From positions 1 through 64,000 of the forward strand of contig NZ_JAPZSP010000021.1 in NCBI RefSeq assembly GCF_027531705.1: DNA of 64,000 bases. Direction: 5' to 3'. Source of the stretch: Flavobacterium sp. GTDB taxonomy: Bacteria > Bacteroidota > Bacteroidia > Flavobacteriales > Flavobacteriaceae. Position numbers and translations under genes: made by a program. Of the stretch, positions 51,288 through 59,399 are shown piece after piece; position 1 is the first letter of the stretch, and the number at the start of each line of letters is the position of its first letter. Under the pieces are notes generated by a model, which was given only the letters and a program-made list of their open reading frames with translations, did not search any database and was not told where the DNA came from.

Positions 51288-51548
51288 TTATGCTTCGAAT
51301 GGAAGAATTGAAACGAATGATTTATTGTCTTTTTTCTTTTGGAACTTAACAATACCATCTACTCTTGCGTGTAGTGTGTGATCTTTACTGATGTAAACAT
51401 TTTCACCTGGATTGTGTTTTGAACCTCTTTGTCTTACAATGATATTTCCAGCTATTGCAGCTTGACCACCATAAATCTTAACGCCTAGACGTTTTGATTC
51501 TGATTCTCTACCATTCTTCGAACTACCGACACCTTTCTTGTGAGCCAT
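51288..51548 (-). CDS. rpmA: Ribosomal protein bL27
   Basis: 86 residues starting [24 protein letters not shown], the N-terminal tail that reaches the peptidyl-transferase centre, with [25 protein letters not shown] following. The N-terminus is directly mature, without the cleaved leader known from Firmicutes. It lies 29 bp after rplU in the usual rplU-rpmA order. Confidence 0.98.
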   Translation of the reverse strand: MAHKKGVGSSKNGRESESKRLGVKIYGGQAAIAGNIIVRQRGSKHNPGENVYISKDHTLHARVDGIVKFQKKKDNKSFVSILPFEA

Positions 51549-51577
51549 GACGTTTTGGTTTTATGAGTTAATATTAA

Positions 51578-52291
51578 TTAAACAGCTTTTCCGCCATTTA
51601 ATTCATCTTGTAATTTTTTTAATTCATCCATTTTTCCATCAGCAGCTAATTGTGCTTGTTGAGCCCAAGTAGTTGGATCTAAATGTTGTACTTTAGAAGT
51701 TGAAGCGTCTAAAATTGCTTTTACTTCTTCAGCAGATGCAGTAGCCAATTTAGCGAATGTGTCAACGCCAGCAGCAACTAACGCTTCTGCAGCTTTAGGA
51801 CCAATTCCTTCAATGATTACTAAATCATCTCCTTTTTTAGAAGTTTTAGCTTTTGGAGCTTTTTCTTCAACAGCTTCTACTAATTTTTCAGCTTTTGGAG
51901 CTGCTTTCTCAGCTTTAGGAGCTACTGTTTTTTCAGCTTTAGGAGCTTCTTCTTTTTTAGGAGCCGCTTTTTTACCTCCAGTTGCAGAAATAGATTCAAT
52001 TACAATTTGAGTAAGGTACTGTCTGTGACCATTTCTCTTTTTGTAACCTTTTCTTCTTTTCTTTTTGAAGATAATTACTTTGTCTCCTTTTAAGTGTTGT
52101 AACACTTTTGCTTCTACTGAAGCACCTTCTATAGCTGGGGCGCCTAAAGTTACGCTTCCATTATCGTCTAATAAAAGAACTTTGTCAAAAGAAACTTTTG
52201 AACCTTCTTCATTAGCCAAACGGTGAACATAAACCTTTAAGTCTTTGCTTACTTTAAATTGTTGCCCTGCTATCTCTACGATTGCGTACAT
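51578..52291 (-). CDS. rplU: Ribosomal protein bL21 with C-terminal helix-hairpin-helix extension
   Basis: Residues 1-103 are a normal L21 (MYAIVEIAGQQFKV ... GHRQYLTQIVIESI) that binds 23S rRNA. The protein continues to 237 residues, more than twice the usual about 103. The extension is a Lys/Ala/Pro/Glu linker (about 104-152) with repeated APKAEK, then a helix-hairpin-helix domain (about 155-237: LVIIEGIGPKAAEALVAAGVDTFAKLATAS ... LKKLQDELNGG), as in DUF4332-type and other nucleic-acid-binding proteins. There is no frameshift or stop between the parts. Similar long L21 forms exist in Flavobacteriia; the job of the extra domain is unknown. Confidence 0.95.
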   Translation of the reverse strand: MYAIVEIAGQQFKVSKDLKVYVHRLANEEGSKVSFDKVLLLDDNGSVTLGAPAIEGASVEAKVLQHLKGDKVIIFKKKRRKGYKKRNGHRQYLTQIVIESISATGGKKAAPKKEEAPKAEKTVAPKAEKAAPKAEKLVEAVEEKAPKAKTSKKGDDLVIIEGIGPKAAEALVAAGVDTFAKLATASAEEVKAILDASTSKVQHLDPTTWAQQAQLAADGKMDELKKLQDELNGGKAV

Positions 52292-52321
52292 AACAAATGT
52301 TTTTATTAATTTTTAAGTTTG

Positions 52322-52351
52322 CAAATATACAACTAATTTGTAATGGTGCAA
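52322..52351 (-). promoter_or_regulatory. Promoter for rplU-rpmA
   Basis: On the minus strand TTG (complement of 52349-52351) is followed after 19 bp by TATATTTG (complement of 52322-52329). The box is 31 bp before the rplU start. Confidence 0.7.
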
Positions 52352-52641
52352 CACATTAGAAAAAAAAATGATAACTTAAAGAAAATCAGGCTTTATTATT
52401 GGTTTTAGAAGTTATTTTTTAATAAGAAAATCACATAACTTTGTTAAAAATTGACAATTACTTTTTCTCTAACCAAAAAAAAGTATTTTTGATGTAACAA
52501 AAAAATTTATATGAACACCAATGTTGTTATTACTAAACATTAACATAATAGTATGAAATCGCCTTAAATACTCGTTTGCTTGCAAACATATATTAAAAAT
52601 AGCGATTCCATATGACCGAAAAAAACAAATAATTTCTACAT
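52352..52641. other. AT-rich intergenic region between divergent rplU and M16 genes
   Basis: No gene is seen here. TAACTTTG at 52436-52443 matches the TAnnTTTG box and would give the M16 operon a leader of about 190 nt. Within that leader I see no convincing long hairpin or known riboswitch. The rest is plain AT-rich sequence. Confidence 0.35.
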
Positions 52642-53967
52642 ATGAATAAAATAATAATGGCTTTAAGTACAATGCTTATGACAGGAGGAACAATGACAGC
52701 TCAAAAAGTAGTTTTTGAAGAATATGATTTAGATAACGGTTTGCATGTTATTTTACACAATGATAGTTCTGCTCCAGTAGTCATAACTTCGGTAATGTAT
52801 CATGTAGGTTCTAAAGATGAAAACCCTGAAAGAACAGGTTTCGCTCACTTCTTTGAACACCTACTTTTTGAAGGAACCGCCAATATAAAAAGAGGCGAAT
52901 GGTTCAAAATTGTAACTTCCAATGGCGGAACCAACAATGCTAATACTTCTGACGACAGAACGTATTATTACGAAGTTTTTCCTTCAAATAATCTTGAGCT
53001 AGGACTTTGGATGGAATCAGAACGATTAATGCATCCAGTAATTAACCAAATTGGAGTGGATACTCAAAACGAAGTAGTAAAAGAAGAAAAACGTCTTCGT
53101 GTTGATAATCAACCTTATGGTAGTTTGATTGCTGAAGTTAAGAAAAACATGTTCGTAAATCATCCGTATCGTTGGACAACTATTGGTGAAATGGCTCATT
53201 TAGATGCGGCAACTTTAGAAGAGTTTCAAGCGTTTAATAAAAAATTCTACAGCCCAAATAATGCAGTTTTAGTGGTAGCTGGACAAATTGACATCGCTCA
53301 AACAAAAGCTTGGGTTAAAAAATATTTTGGACCAATTCCAAGAGGTGAAAAGTTGACCAAGAAAACGTTTGTTGAGCAACCTATCAATAAAACCATTACT
53401 GCTAGTTATGAAGATCCAAATATTCAAAAAGAAATGGTTGTAGCTTCTTACAGAACTCCTTCAATGAAAACTCGTGAAGCAAGAGTTTTGGATATGATTT
53501 CAACGTATTTAAGTGACGGGAAAAGTTCAAAATTATACAAAAAAATCGTTGACGATAAGAAAATGGCACTTCAAATTGGTGCATTCAATTATAGTTTAGA
53601 AGATTACGGAATGTACATTTTATATGGTTTGCCTCAAGGCGAAAATACTGCAAATGATTTGGTTCGCGAGATAGATGAAGAAATCATAAAACTGCAAACC
53701 GATTTGATTTCGGAAACCGATTTTCAAAAATTGCAAAACAAAAACGAAAACAACTACGTTAATAATAATGCTTCAATCGAAGGTGTTGCCGGAAATTTAG
53801 CTACCTATTATTTATTGTATGGCGATGTAAATCTTATCAATACCGAAATAGAAATGTATCGTTCCATAACTCGTGAAGAAATTCGTGAAGTTGCCAAAAA
53901 GTATCTTAATCCAAATCAGAGATTGATTCTGAATTACATTCCAACCAAAGAAAAAGCTAAAAACTAG
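52642..53967 (+). CDS. M16 metallopeptidase, catalytic subunit, exported
   Basis: 441 residues. A signal peptide is likely at 1-20 (MNKIIMALSTMLMTGGTMTA). The inverted zinc motif H69-FFE72-H73 lies in GFAHFFEHLLFEGT and the third ligand Glu149 in NEVVKEEKR, at the family distance of about 76 residues. Two M16 half-clamshell domains follow. It degrades oligopeptides in the periplasm or outside. The second M16 gene begins 12 bp downstream and lacks the zinc motif, so the two probably form an active/inactive heterodimer like the mitochondrial processing peptidase pair. Confidence 0.93.
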   Translation: MNKIIMALSTMLMTGGTMTAQKVVFEEYDLDNGLHVILHNDSSAPVVITSVMYHVGSKDENPERTGFAHFFEHLLFEGTANIKRGEWFKIVTSNGGTNNANTSDDRTYYYEVFPSNNLELGLWMESERLMHPVINQIGVDTQNEVVKEEKRLRVDNQPYGSLIAEVKKNMFVNHPYRWTTIGEMAHLDAATLEEFQAFNKKFYSPNNAVLVVAGQIDIAQTKAWVKKYFGPIPRGEKLTKKTFVEQPINKTITASYEDPNIQKEMVVASYRTPSMKTREARVLDMISTYLSDGKSSKLYKKIVDDKKMALQIGAFNYSLEDYGMYILYGLPQGENTANDLVREIDEEIIKLQTDLISETDFQKLQNKNENNYVNNNASIEGVAGNLATYYLLYGDVNLINTEIEMYRSITREEIREVAKKYLNPNQRLILNYIPTKEKAKN

Positions 53968-53979
53968 AAATATAACATC

Positions 53980-56028
53980 ATGAAAAAAGCAGTAATTATA
54001 GTTACAAGCTTGTTTTTTACACTTATTATGCAAGCACAAGATAGAACTCAGCCAAAACCAGGAGCAGCTCCAAAAATCAACATTAACAAACCAGAAACTT
54101 TTAAGTTGCAAAACGGCTTAACTGTTATGGTAGTCGAAAATCATAAGTTACCAAGAGTTTCCTTTAGTCTTTCTACCGACAATACGCCGTATGCTGAAGG
54201 AACTAAAAAAGGAGTTGATAATCTAACCAGCGCACTTGTTGGTAACGGAACATTGAAAACACCAAAAGACAAATTCAATGAAGAAATTGATTTTTTGGGT
54301 GCCGAAATTAATTTTTATTCTTCAGGAGCTTCGGCAAGTGGATTGTCTAAATATGCAAAACGAATTTTAGAGTTGATGGCCGAAGGTTCTTTGAGCCCAA
54401 ATTTCACGCAAGAAGAACTTGATAAAGAAAAAGAAAAACTTATAGAAGGTCTAAAAACAGAAGAAAAGAGTGTTGCCGCTGTTGCTGGTAGAGTCGAAAA
54501 TGTTTTAGCATTTGGTATAAATCATCCTAATGGCGAATATATTTCTGAACAAACCATCAAAAATGTAACTTTAGAAGACGTTAAACTTAACTACAATTCG
54601 TATTTCGTTCCAGAAAATGCTTATTTGGTTATTATTGGCGATGTGAAATTTAAAGAAATTAAAGCTTTGGTTGAAAGTCTATTCAGTTCATGGCCGAAAG
54701 CTACTGCGCCAAAATTAACTTATTCTGATCCTAAGAATGTACAATTCACTCAAATCAATTTTGTGGATATGCCAAATGCGGTGCAATCTGAAATTTCGGT
54801 TGTAAATACTACCAATTTGAAATTATCAGACGCCGATTATTTTCCAGTTATTGTAATGAACCAAGTTTTAGGGGGTGATTTTAATAGTTACCTTAATATG
54901 AATCTGCGTGAAGCACATGGCTGGACTTATGGTGCGCGTTCTGGTATTGGTGCAAATAAATATAGTGCAGTCAAATTCAAAGCGAATTCTCAAGTAAGAA
55001 ATGCTGTAACGGATAGTGCAGTAGTTGAATTTTTGAAAGAAATCAAAAGAATCAGAACTGAATTGGTAGATGCCGAAAATTTGAAAAATGTAAAAGCAGG
55101 TTATGTTGGAAAATTTGTAATGCAAATAGAAAAACCGCAAACTATCGCACAATATGCATTAAATATTCAAAAAGAAGGTTTACCAGCCGATTTCTATGAA
55201 AATTATATCAAAAACATCAATGCTGTAACGGCTGAAGATGTGATGAGAGTAGCAAACAAATATATTCAAGCGGATAATTTACGTGTTGTAATTACTGGTA
55301 AAGCATCTGAAACGCTTATTGGTCTTGAAAGTTTGAAAATCCCGATGTTCTTTTTTGACAAATACGGAAATCCAGTCGAAAAACCGGTTGTGTCAAAACC
55401 AATTCCAGAAGGTGTAACGCCTAAAATGATTTTTGAAAATTATATTAAAGCAGTTGGTGGCGAAAAAGCAATTTCAAAAGTAAAAACGGTTTTGACATTA
55501 GCTAAAGGAAGTATTCAAGGAACAGAACTCGAAATGATTACTAAAGCAACTTCATCTAATAAATTTTCATCTGAATTAAAAGGAATGGGAATGACCTTCA
55601 TGAAACAAGTTGTAAACGAAAAAGAAGGTTACATGACGGTTCAAGGTCAGAAAAAACCAATTGAAGGACAAGATTTAAAAGAAATGCAAAGTCAAGCGCA
55701 TCCGTTTTTTGAATTAAATTTAATGAAAAACCTAAATACAAAACTTGTAGCAGTCGAATCTATCAACGGAAATGATGCTTACGCAGTTCAAGTAGAAAGA
55801 ACTACCTTATATTATGATGTAAAATCAGGTTATAGAGTTTGCGCCAAAATGGAGAGTGAAGCAAACGGTCAAAAAAACACTCAAGTTATTTTTTACGATA
55901 ATTATATAGATATTAAAGGTTTAAAATTTCCTTACACTTTGAAAATGGATATGCAAGGTCAAGAACTTGAATTTGCCACAACCGATGTAAAAATCAATGA
56001 AGGTGTTCAGGATAGTGACTTTCAATAA
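53980..56028 (+). CDS. M16-family protein, non-catalytic partner, with LolA-like C-terminal domain
   Basis: 682 residues with signal peptide MKKAVIIVTSLFFTLIMQAQ. Two M16 domains span about 30-450 (FKLQNGLTVMVVENHKLPRVSFSL ... NVKAGYVGKF). At the place of the HxxEH motif it has GVDNLTSALVGNGT, so zinc ligands are absent, while the R/Y motif WTYGARSGI of the C-terminal M16 part is kept, as in regulatory subunits. Residues about 475-675 form an added domain (AVGGEKAISKVKTVLTLAKG ... TTLYYDVKSGYRV) like the LolA/outer membrane lipoprotein-sorting fold found in peptidases of Bacteroidota. It pairs with the catalytic M16 protein encoded just upstream. Confidence 0.9.
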   Translation: MKKAVIIVTSLFFTLIMQAQDRTQPKPGAAPKININKPETFKLQNGLTVMVVENHKLPRVSFSLSTDNTPYAEGTKKGVDNLTSALVGNGTLKTPKDKFNEEIDFLGAEINFYSSGASASGLSKYAKRILELMAEGSLSPNFTQEELDKEKEKLIEGLKTEEKSVAAVAGRVENVLAFGINHPNGEYISEQTIKNVTLEDVKLNYNSYFVPENAYLVIIGDVKFKEIKALVESLFSSWPKATAPKLTYSDPKNVQFTQINFVDMPNAVQSEISVVNTTNLKLSDADYFPVIVMNQVLGGDFNSYLNMNLREAHGWTYGARSGIGANKYSAVKFKANSQVRNAVTDSAVVEFLKEIKRIRTELVDAENLKNVKAGYVGKFVMQIEKPQTIAQYALNIQKEGLPADFYENYIKNINAVTAEDVMRVANKYIQADNLRVVITGKASETLIGLESLKIPMFFFDKYGNPVEKPVVSKPIPEGVTPKMIFENYIKAVGGEKAISKVKTVLTLAKGSIQGTELEMITKATSSNKFSSELKGMGMTFMKQVVNEKEGYMTVQGQKKPIEGQDLKEMQSQAHPFFELNLMKNLNTKLVAVESINGNDAYAVQVERTTLYYDVKSGYRVCAKMESEANGQKNTQVIFYDNYIDIKGLKFPYTLKMDMQGQELEFATTDVKINEGVQDSDFQ

Positions 56029-56053
56029 AACCTAAAAAATTATTCTGCAATAG

Positions 56054-56084
56054 AAAGGCTGTCATTTTTGATGGTCTTTTTTTT
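56054..56084 (+). terminator. Hairpin terminator after the M16 operon
   Basis: AAAGGCTGTCA at 56054-56064 pairs with TGATGGTCTTT at 56069-56079 using several G-T pairs, 4-base loop, then an eight-base T run. Confidence 0.7.
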
Positions 56085-56166
56085 AAATAGTTAGTTCCTT
56101 TTCCGATTCAAATTTTACTCAAAAAAATAGATAAAAAAAGACTTGTAAAATAATCTTTTCCAGCTA

Positions 56167-56197
56167 TTTGGATTTATAAATATAATTTGTACTTTTG
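56167..56197 (+). promoter_or_regulatory. Promoter for rplM-rpsI
   Basis: TTTG at 56167-56170 and TACTTTTG at 56190-56197 are 19 bp apart, a full match to the Bacteroidota consensus. The leader of about 40 nt holds a small CCC/GGG hairpin (56201-56213 region), possibly a ribosomal-protein leader. Confidence 0.8.
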
Positions 56198-56242
56198 CAA
56201 CCCCTATTATGGGATGGAATGTTTAATTAAAAATAATTTATT

Positions 56243-56698
56243 GTGAACGCATTAAGCTACAAAACAGTATCAGCAAGCAAAGCAACCGTATCCAAAGAAT
56301 GGATTGTGGTAGACGCTGACGGACACAACTTGGGCCGTTTGGCTTCCAAAGTCGCTATGATTTTGAGAGGTAAGTACAAGCCAAGTTACACACCACACGT
56401 TGATTGTGGAGATAACGTAATTGTTATCAATTCAGAAAAAATCAACCTTACAGGTACTAAAATGGATGACAAAATTTACATGCGTCATACAGGGTATCCA
56501 GGAGGACAAAGAACTTTAACTGCTAAAGTTTTGCAATCAAAAAACCCAGCAGCTTTAGTAGAAAAAGCAGTAAAAGGAATGTTGCCTAAAAACAAATTAG
56601 GAGCTGAACTTTTCAGAAATTTAAATGTTGTTGTAGGTTCTGAGCACAAACAAGGAGCTCAAAAACCTAGAACAGTTAACCTTAATGATCTTAAGTAA
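56243..56698 (+). CDS. rplM: Ribosomal protein uL13
   Basis: 151 residues starting at a GTG (56243); the N-terminus MNALSYKTVSASKATVSKEW is that of other flavobacterial L13 proteins. WIVVDADGHNLGRLASKVAMILRGK and HTGYPGGQR are the family signatures. It is an early assembly protein of the large subunit. Its stop and the rpsI start share a base (TAATG), so the two are translationally coupled. Confidence 0.97.
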   Translation: MNALSYKTVSASKATVSKEWIVVDADGHNLGRLASKVAMILRGKYKPSYTPHVDCGDNVIVINSEKINLTGTKMDDKIYMRHTGYPGGQRTLTAKVLQSKNPAALVEKAVKGMLPKNKLGAELFRNLNVVVGSEHKQGAQKPRTVNLNDLK

Positions 56699-57084
56699 TG
56701 GGAGTTATTCACAAAATAGGTAGAAGAAAAACCGCAGTTGCACGTGTATATGTGTCTGAAGGTACTGGAGTAATCGTTGTAAATAAAAAACCATTCGCAA
56801 CTTATTTTCCAACAGCAACTTTACAATATAAAGTGTTACAGCCAATGACAATGACTGAAAATGTAACCAACTATGATGTAAAAGTAAATGTTTATGGTGG
56901 TGGTTCAACTGGTCAAGCTGAAGCGGTACGTATGGCATTAGCAAGAGTAATGTGTGAAGTAGGCGAAGGAAACAGAGCTATACTTAAACCAGAAGGTTTG
57001 TTAACAAGAGACCCAAGAATGGTTGAACGTAAAAAATTCGGTCAGAAAAAAGCTCGTAAGAGATTCCAATTCTCTAAACGTTAA
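56698..57084 (+). CDS. rpsI: Ribosomal protein uS9
   Basis: 128 residues with IGRRKTAVARVYV at the start, GGGSTGQAEAVRMALARVM in the middle and the basic tail RKKFGQKKARKRFQFSKR that reaches the P-site tRNA. It forms the classical rplM-rpsI pair and overlaps rplM by 1 bp. Confidence 0.98.
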   Translation: MGVIHKIGRRKTAVARVYVSEGTGVIVVNKKPFATYFPTATLQYKVLQPMTMTENVTNYDVKVNVYGGGSTGQAEAVRMALARVMCEVGEGNRAILKPEGLLTRDPRMVERKKFGQKKARKRFQFSKR

Positions 57085-57097
57085 TCACTATTTGATT

Positions 57098-57124
57098 GTT
57101 ACACTGAGCTTTGGCAAAGGTGTC
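57098..57124. repeat. REP-like short repeat
   Basis: GTTACACTGAGC...AAAGGTGTC resembles the widespread GTCACACTGAGC...GTGTC type of intergenic repeat, with complementary ends (ACAC / GTGT) that can pair. A related sequence lies at 59130-59146. The rest of the rpsI-rpsB gap (57125-57281) holds short direct repeats of TCTTAAAGT and no gene. Confidence 0.4.
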
Positions 57125-57281
57125 TTTCAAAAAATTATTCAAAGTATTAATTATAACAATGTTATTGTTGCTCACTAAGGTGAGAATTAGTTTAGCATCT
57201 AAATGCGTCTAATGTCTTAAAGTTAACATCTTAAAGTCTAAAAAGCATTGCTAATTCAACAGAACGTAAACTAAGAAAAAA

Positions 57282-58076
57282 ATGTCAAACAAAGTAGAAG
57301 TAAAAGAATTACTAGAAGCAGGTGTTCATTTCGGACACATGACTAGAAAATGGGATCCAAACATGGCTCCTTATATTTATATGGAACGTAATGGTATTCA
57401 CATTATCAATCTATATAAAACTGCAGCAAAAATTGAAGAAGCTAACGAAGCTATGAAAAAAATTGCTGCATCTGGTAGAAAAATATTATTCGTTGCTACC
57501 AAAAAACAAGCTAAAGATATCGTTGCTGAAAAAGCAAAAGCAGCTAACATGCCGTACATCACTGAAAGATGGCCTGGTGGAATGTTGACTAACTTTGTTA
57601 CTATCAGAAAAGCGGTTAAAAAAATGTCTTCTATCGATAAAATGAAGAAAGATGGTACTTTCATGACTTTATCTAAAAAAGAACGTTTACAAGTAGATCG
57701 TCTTCGTGCTAAATTAGAGAAAAACTTAGGTTCTATCGCTGATATGTCACGTCTTCCTGCTGCTTTATTCGTAGTAGATATTAAAGCAGAGCACATTGCT
57801 ATTAAAGAAGCTCAAAAATTAAACATTCCAGTTTTTGCAATGGTTGATACAAACTCTGACCCACGTGAGGTTGATTATGTAATTCCTGCAAATGATGATG
57901 CTTCTAAATCAATTGATAAAATTTTATCTTTAGTAACAGCTGCTGTTATTGATGGTCTTGCTAACAGAAATTCTGATGCAACTCCAGAAGAAGCTGCTGA
58001 AGTTAGTGAAGAAACTGAAGAGGTTGTAGCAGAAGCTGCTACTGAAGAAGTTACTGAAACTAAAACTGAAGAATAA
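57282..58076 (+). CDS. rpsB: Ribosomal protein uS2
   Basis: 264 residues. VKELLEAGVHFGHMTRKWDPNMAPYIYMERNGIHIINL is the family start, followed by RWPGGMLTNFVTIRKAVKKM and PVFAMVDTNSDPREVDYVIPANDDASKSI. The last about 35 residues are an acidic extension (DATPEEAAEVSEETEEVVAEAA...), common in Bacteroidota S2. It is followed by tsf, the usual order. Confidence 0.98.
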   Translation: MSNKVEVKELLEAGVHFGHMTRKWDPNMAPYIYMERNGIHIINLYKTAAKIEEANEAMKKIAASGRKILFVATKKQAKDIVAEKAKAANMPYITERWPGGMLTNFVTIRKAVKKMSSIDKMKKDGTFMTLSKKERLQVDRLRAKLEKNLGSIADMSRLPAALFVVDIKAEHIAIKEAQKLNIPVFAMVDTNSDPREVDYVIPANDDASKSIDKILSLVTAAVIDGLANRNSDATPEEAAEVSEETEEVVAEAATEEVTETKTEE

Positions 58077-58085
58077 AAACATAGT

Positions 58086-58177
58086 AAATTCCAAACTATA
58101 AATTCCAAATTCCAAAAAGTTGTCAATAATTTGATGATTTAGTAAAATTGGAATTTGGGATTTGTAAATTGGAATTT
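58086..58177. repeat. 30 bp imperfect inverted repeat between rpsB and tsf
   Basis: Left arm 58086-58115 (AAATTCCAA ... AAATTCCAA) and right arm 58148-58177 match as reverse complements at 26 of 30 positions, with a 32-base loop and a T run after the right arm. It may attenuate or end rpsB transcription, and its AATTCCAA units suggest a dispersed repeat type. Confidence 0.75.
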
Positions 58178-58217
58178 CTTTTTTTACAAAAATTTAAAAC
58201 ATTTAATATAAAACAAT

Positions 58218-59042
58218 ATGGCAACAATTACTGCTGCAGACGTAAATAAATTAAGAACAGCTACAGGTGCAGGAATGATGGACTGCAAAAAAGCACTTGT
58301 TGAAGCTGATGGAGATTTTGATTTAGCAATCGAAAACCTTCGTAAAAAAGGACAAAAAGTAGCAGCTAACAGATCTGATAGAGAATCTACTGAAGGTGCT
58401 GTTATCGCTGTTGTGAATGATGCAAAAACAGAAGGTGTTGTAGTTTCTCTTAACTGTGAAACTGACTTCGTAGGTAAAAATGAAGGTTTTGTAAAATTAG
58501 CTACAGACTTAGCTAATCTTGCTTTGAACTTTAAAGATAAAGAATCTTTCTTAGCAGCTGATTTCAATGGAATCACAGTTGCTGAAAAATTAATTGAGCA
58601 AACAGGTGTAATCGGAGAAAAAATCGAAATCGGTTCTTTTGAAAGATTAGAAGGAACTTTCGTTGGTTCTTACATCCACGCTGGTAACAAAATCGCAACT
58701 TTAGTTTCACTTTCTGCAAATGTAGCTGGTGGTGATGAAGTAGCTAGAAACGTAGCAATGCAAGCGGCAGCAATGTCTCCAATCGCATTAAACGAAGATG
58801 GTGTTGATTCTGAAACTATTGCTAAAGAAATCGAAATCGCTAAAGATTTATTACGTCAAGAAGGAAAGCCAGAAGCTATGCTTGATAGTATCGCTAAAGG
58901 AAAATTACAACGTTTCTTCAAAGACAATACATTAGTAAACCAAGATTACATTAAAGATGGTAAATTGAGTGTTGCTCAATACGTTCAATCTTTGGATAAA
59001 AGTCTTGTAGTTACTGGTTTCAGAAGAGCTGCTTTAGGATAA
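58218..59042 (+). CDS. tsf: Elongation factor Ts
   Basis: 274 residues. Exchanges GDP for GTP on EF-Tu. The N-terminal UBA-like part ITAADVNKLRTATGAGMMDCKKALVEADGDF and the core NCETDFVGKNEGFVKLATDLA with the TDFV motif that contacts EF-Tu are present, as are AMQAAAMSPIALN and the C-terminal QRFFKDNTLVNQDYIKDGKLSVAQYV. It follows rpsB, as in most bacteria, and ends before a strong terminator. Confidence 0.98.
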   Translation: MATITAADVNKLRTATGAGMMDCKKALVEADGDFDLAIENLRKKGQKVAANRSDRESTEGAVIAVVNDAKTEGVVVSLNCETDFVGKNEGFVKLATDLANLALNFKDKESFLAADFNGITVAEKLIEQTGVIGEKIEIGSFERLEGTFVGSYIHAGNKIATLVSLSANVAGGDEVARNVAMQAAAMSPIALNEDGVDSETIAKEIEIAKDLLRQEGKPEAMLDSIAKGKLQRFFKDNTLVNQDYIKDGKLSVAQYVQSLDKSLVVTGFRRAALG

Positions 59043-59063
59043 TATTTCTAAAAACTACAATAA

Positions 59064-59100
59064 AAAAAGGATGTTTGATTTTTCAAACATCCTTTTTAGT
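59064..59100 (+). terminator. Hairpin terminator after tsf
   Basis: A perfect 15 bp stem, AAAAAGGATGTTTGA at 59064-59078 with TCAAACATCCTTTTT at 59083-59097, has a 4-base loop and a T-rich end. Confidence 0.92.
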
Positions 59101-59129
59101 TTTTATACAGTGAACTAATCTCATTGTTT

Positions 59130-59187
59130 GTCACGCTGGAAGCGTCTCTTTATTTGCCACGGATTACACTGATTTACACAGATTTTT
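59130..59187. repeat. Two dispersed-type repeats side by side
   Basis: GTCACGCTGGAAGCGTC at 59130-59146 (hairpin ACGCT / AGCGT) resembles the element at 57098. GCCACGGATTACACTGAT to 59187 consists of repeated GATT(T)ACAC units, a sequence type found repeatedly between genes in this phylum. No gene is seen between 59101 and 59399. Confidence 0.4.
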
Positions 59188-59287
59188 GTTATTCCTCTGG
59201 AAAGACAAACTGTGGGGAATTAATGAATAGTAATTAAGATAAAAAGCTTGTTGTTGAATGATAAATTTATAAAAATGATTCACTAAC

Positions 59288-59395
59288 TAGCCCCGATTGC
59301 AGTGAAAATAAAAATGCTTCCATTGTTTGGAAGCATTTTTATTGTAACGAAAAGCGGGAATAAGGATCGTCGAAAAGCCCAAGCCATTCGCTCCT
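59288..59395. repeat. Structured intergenic element with long hairpin
   Basis: The core is a perfect 15 bp stem, AATAAAAATGCTTCC at 59307-59321 with GGAAGCATTTTTATT at 59329-59343. Outside it, CCCG (59292-59295) can pair with CGGG of GCGGGAA near 59354-59358. Conserved-looking flanks (TAGCCCCGATTGC; GGATCGTCGAAAAGCCC; CATTCGCTCC) run to 4 bp before the stop of the leftward heavy-metal protein gene, for which the hairpin can act as terminator. Confidence 0.6.
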
Positions 59396-59399
59396 AAAT

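Noticed and set aside
53980..56028. Loss of the HxxEH motif taken as gene decay in the second M16 protein
   Set aside because: The frame is intact, the rest of the fold is conserved, and active/inactive M16 pairs are well known.
57398..57796. 132-codon minus-strand frame inside rpsB
   Set aside because: It lies fully within a certain ribosomal protein gene, matches nothing recognisable and has no promoter.
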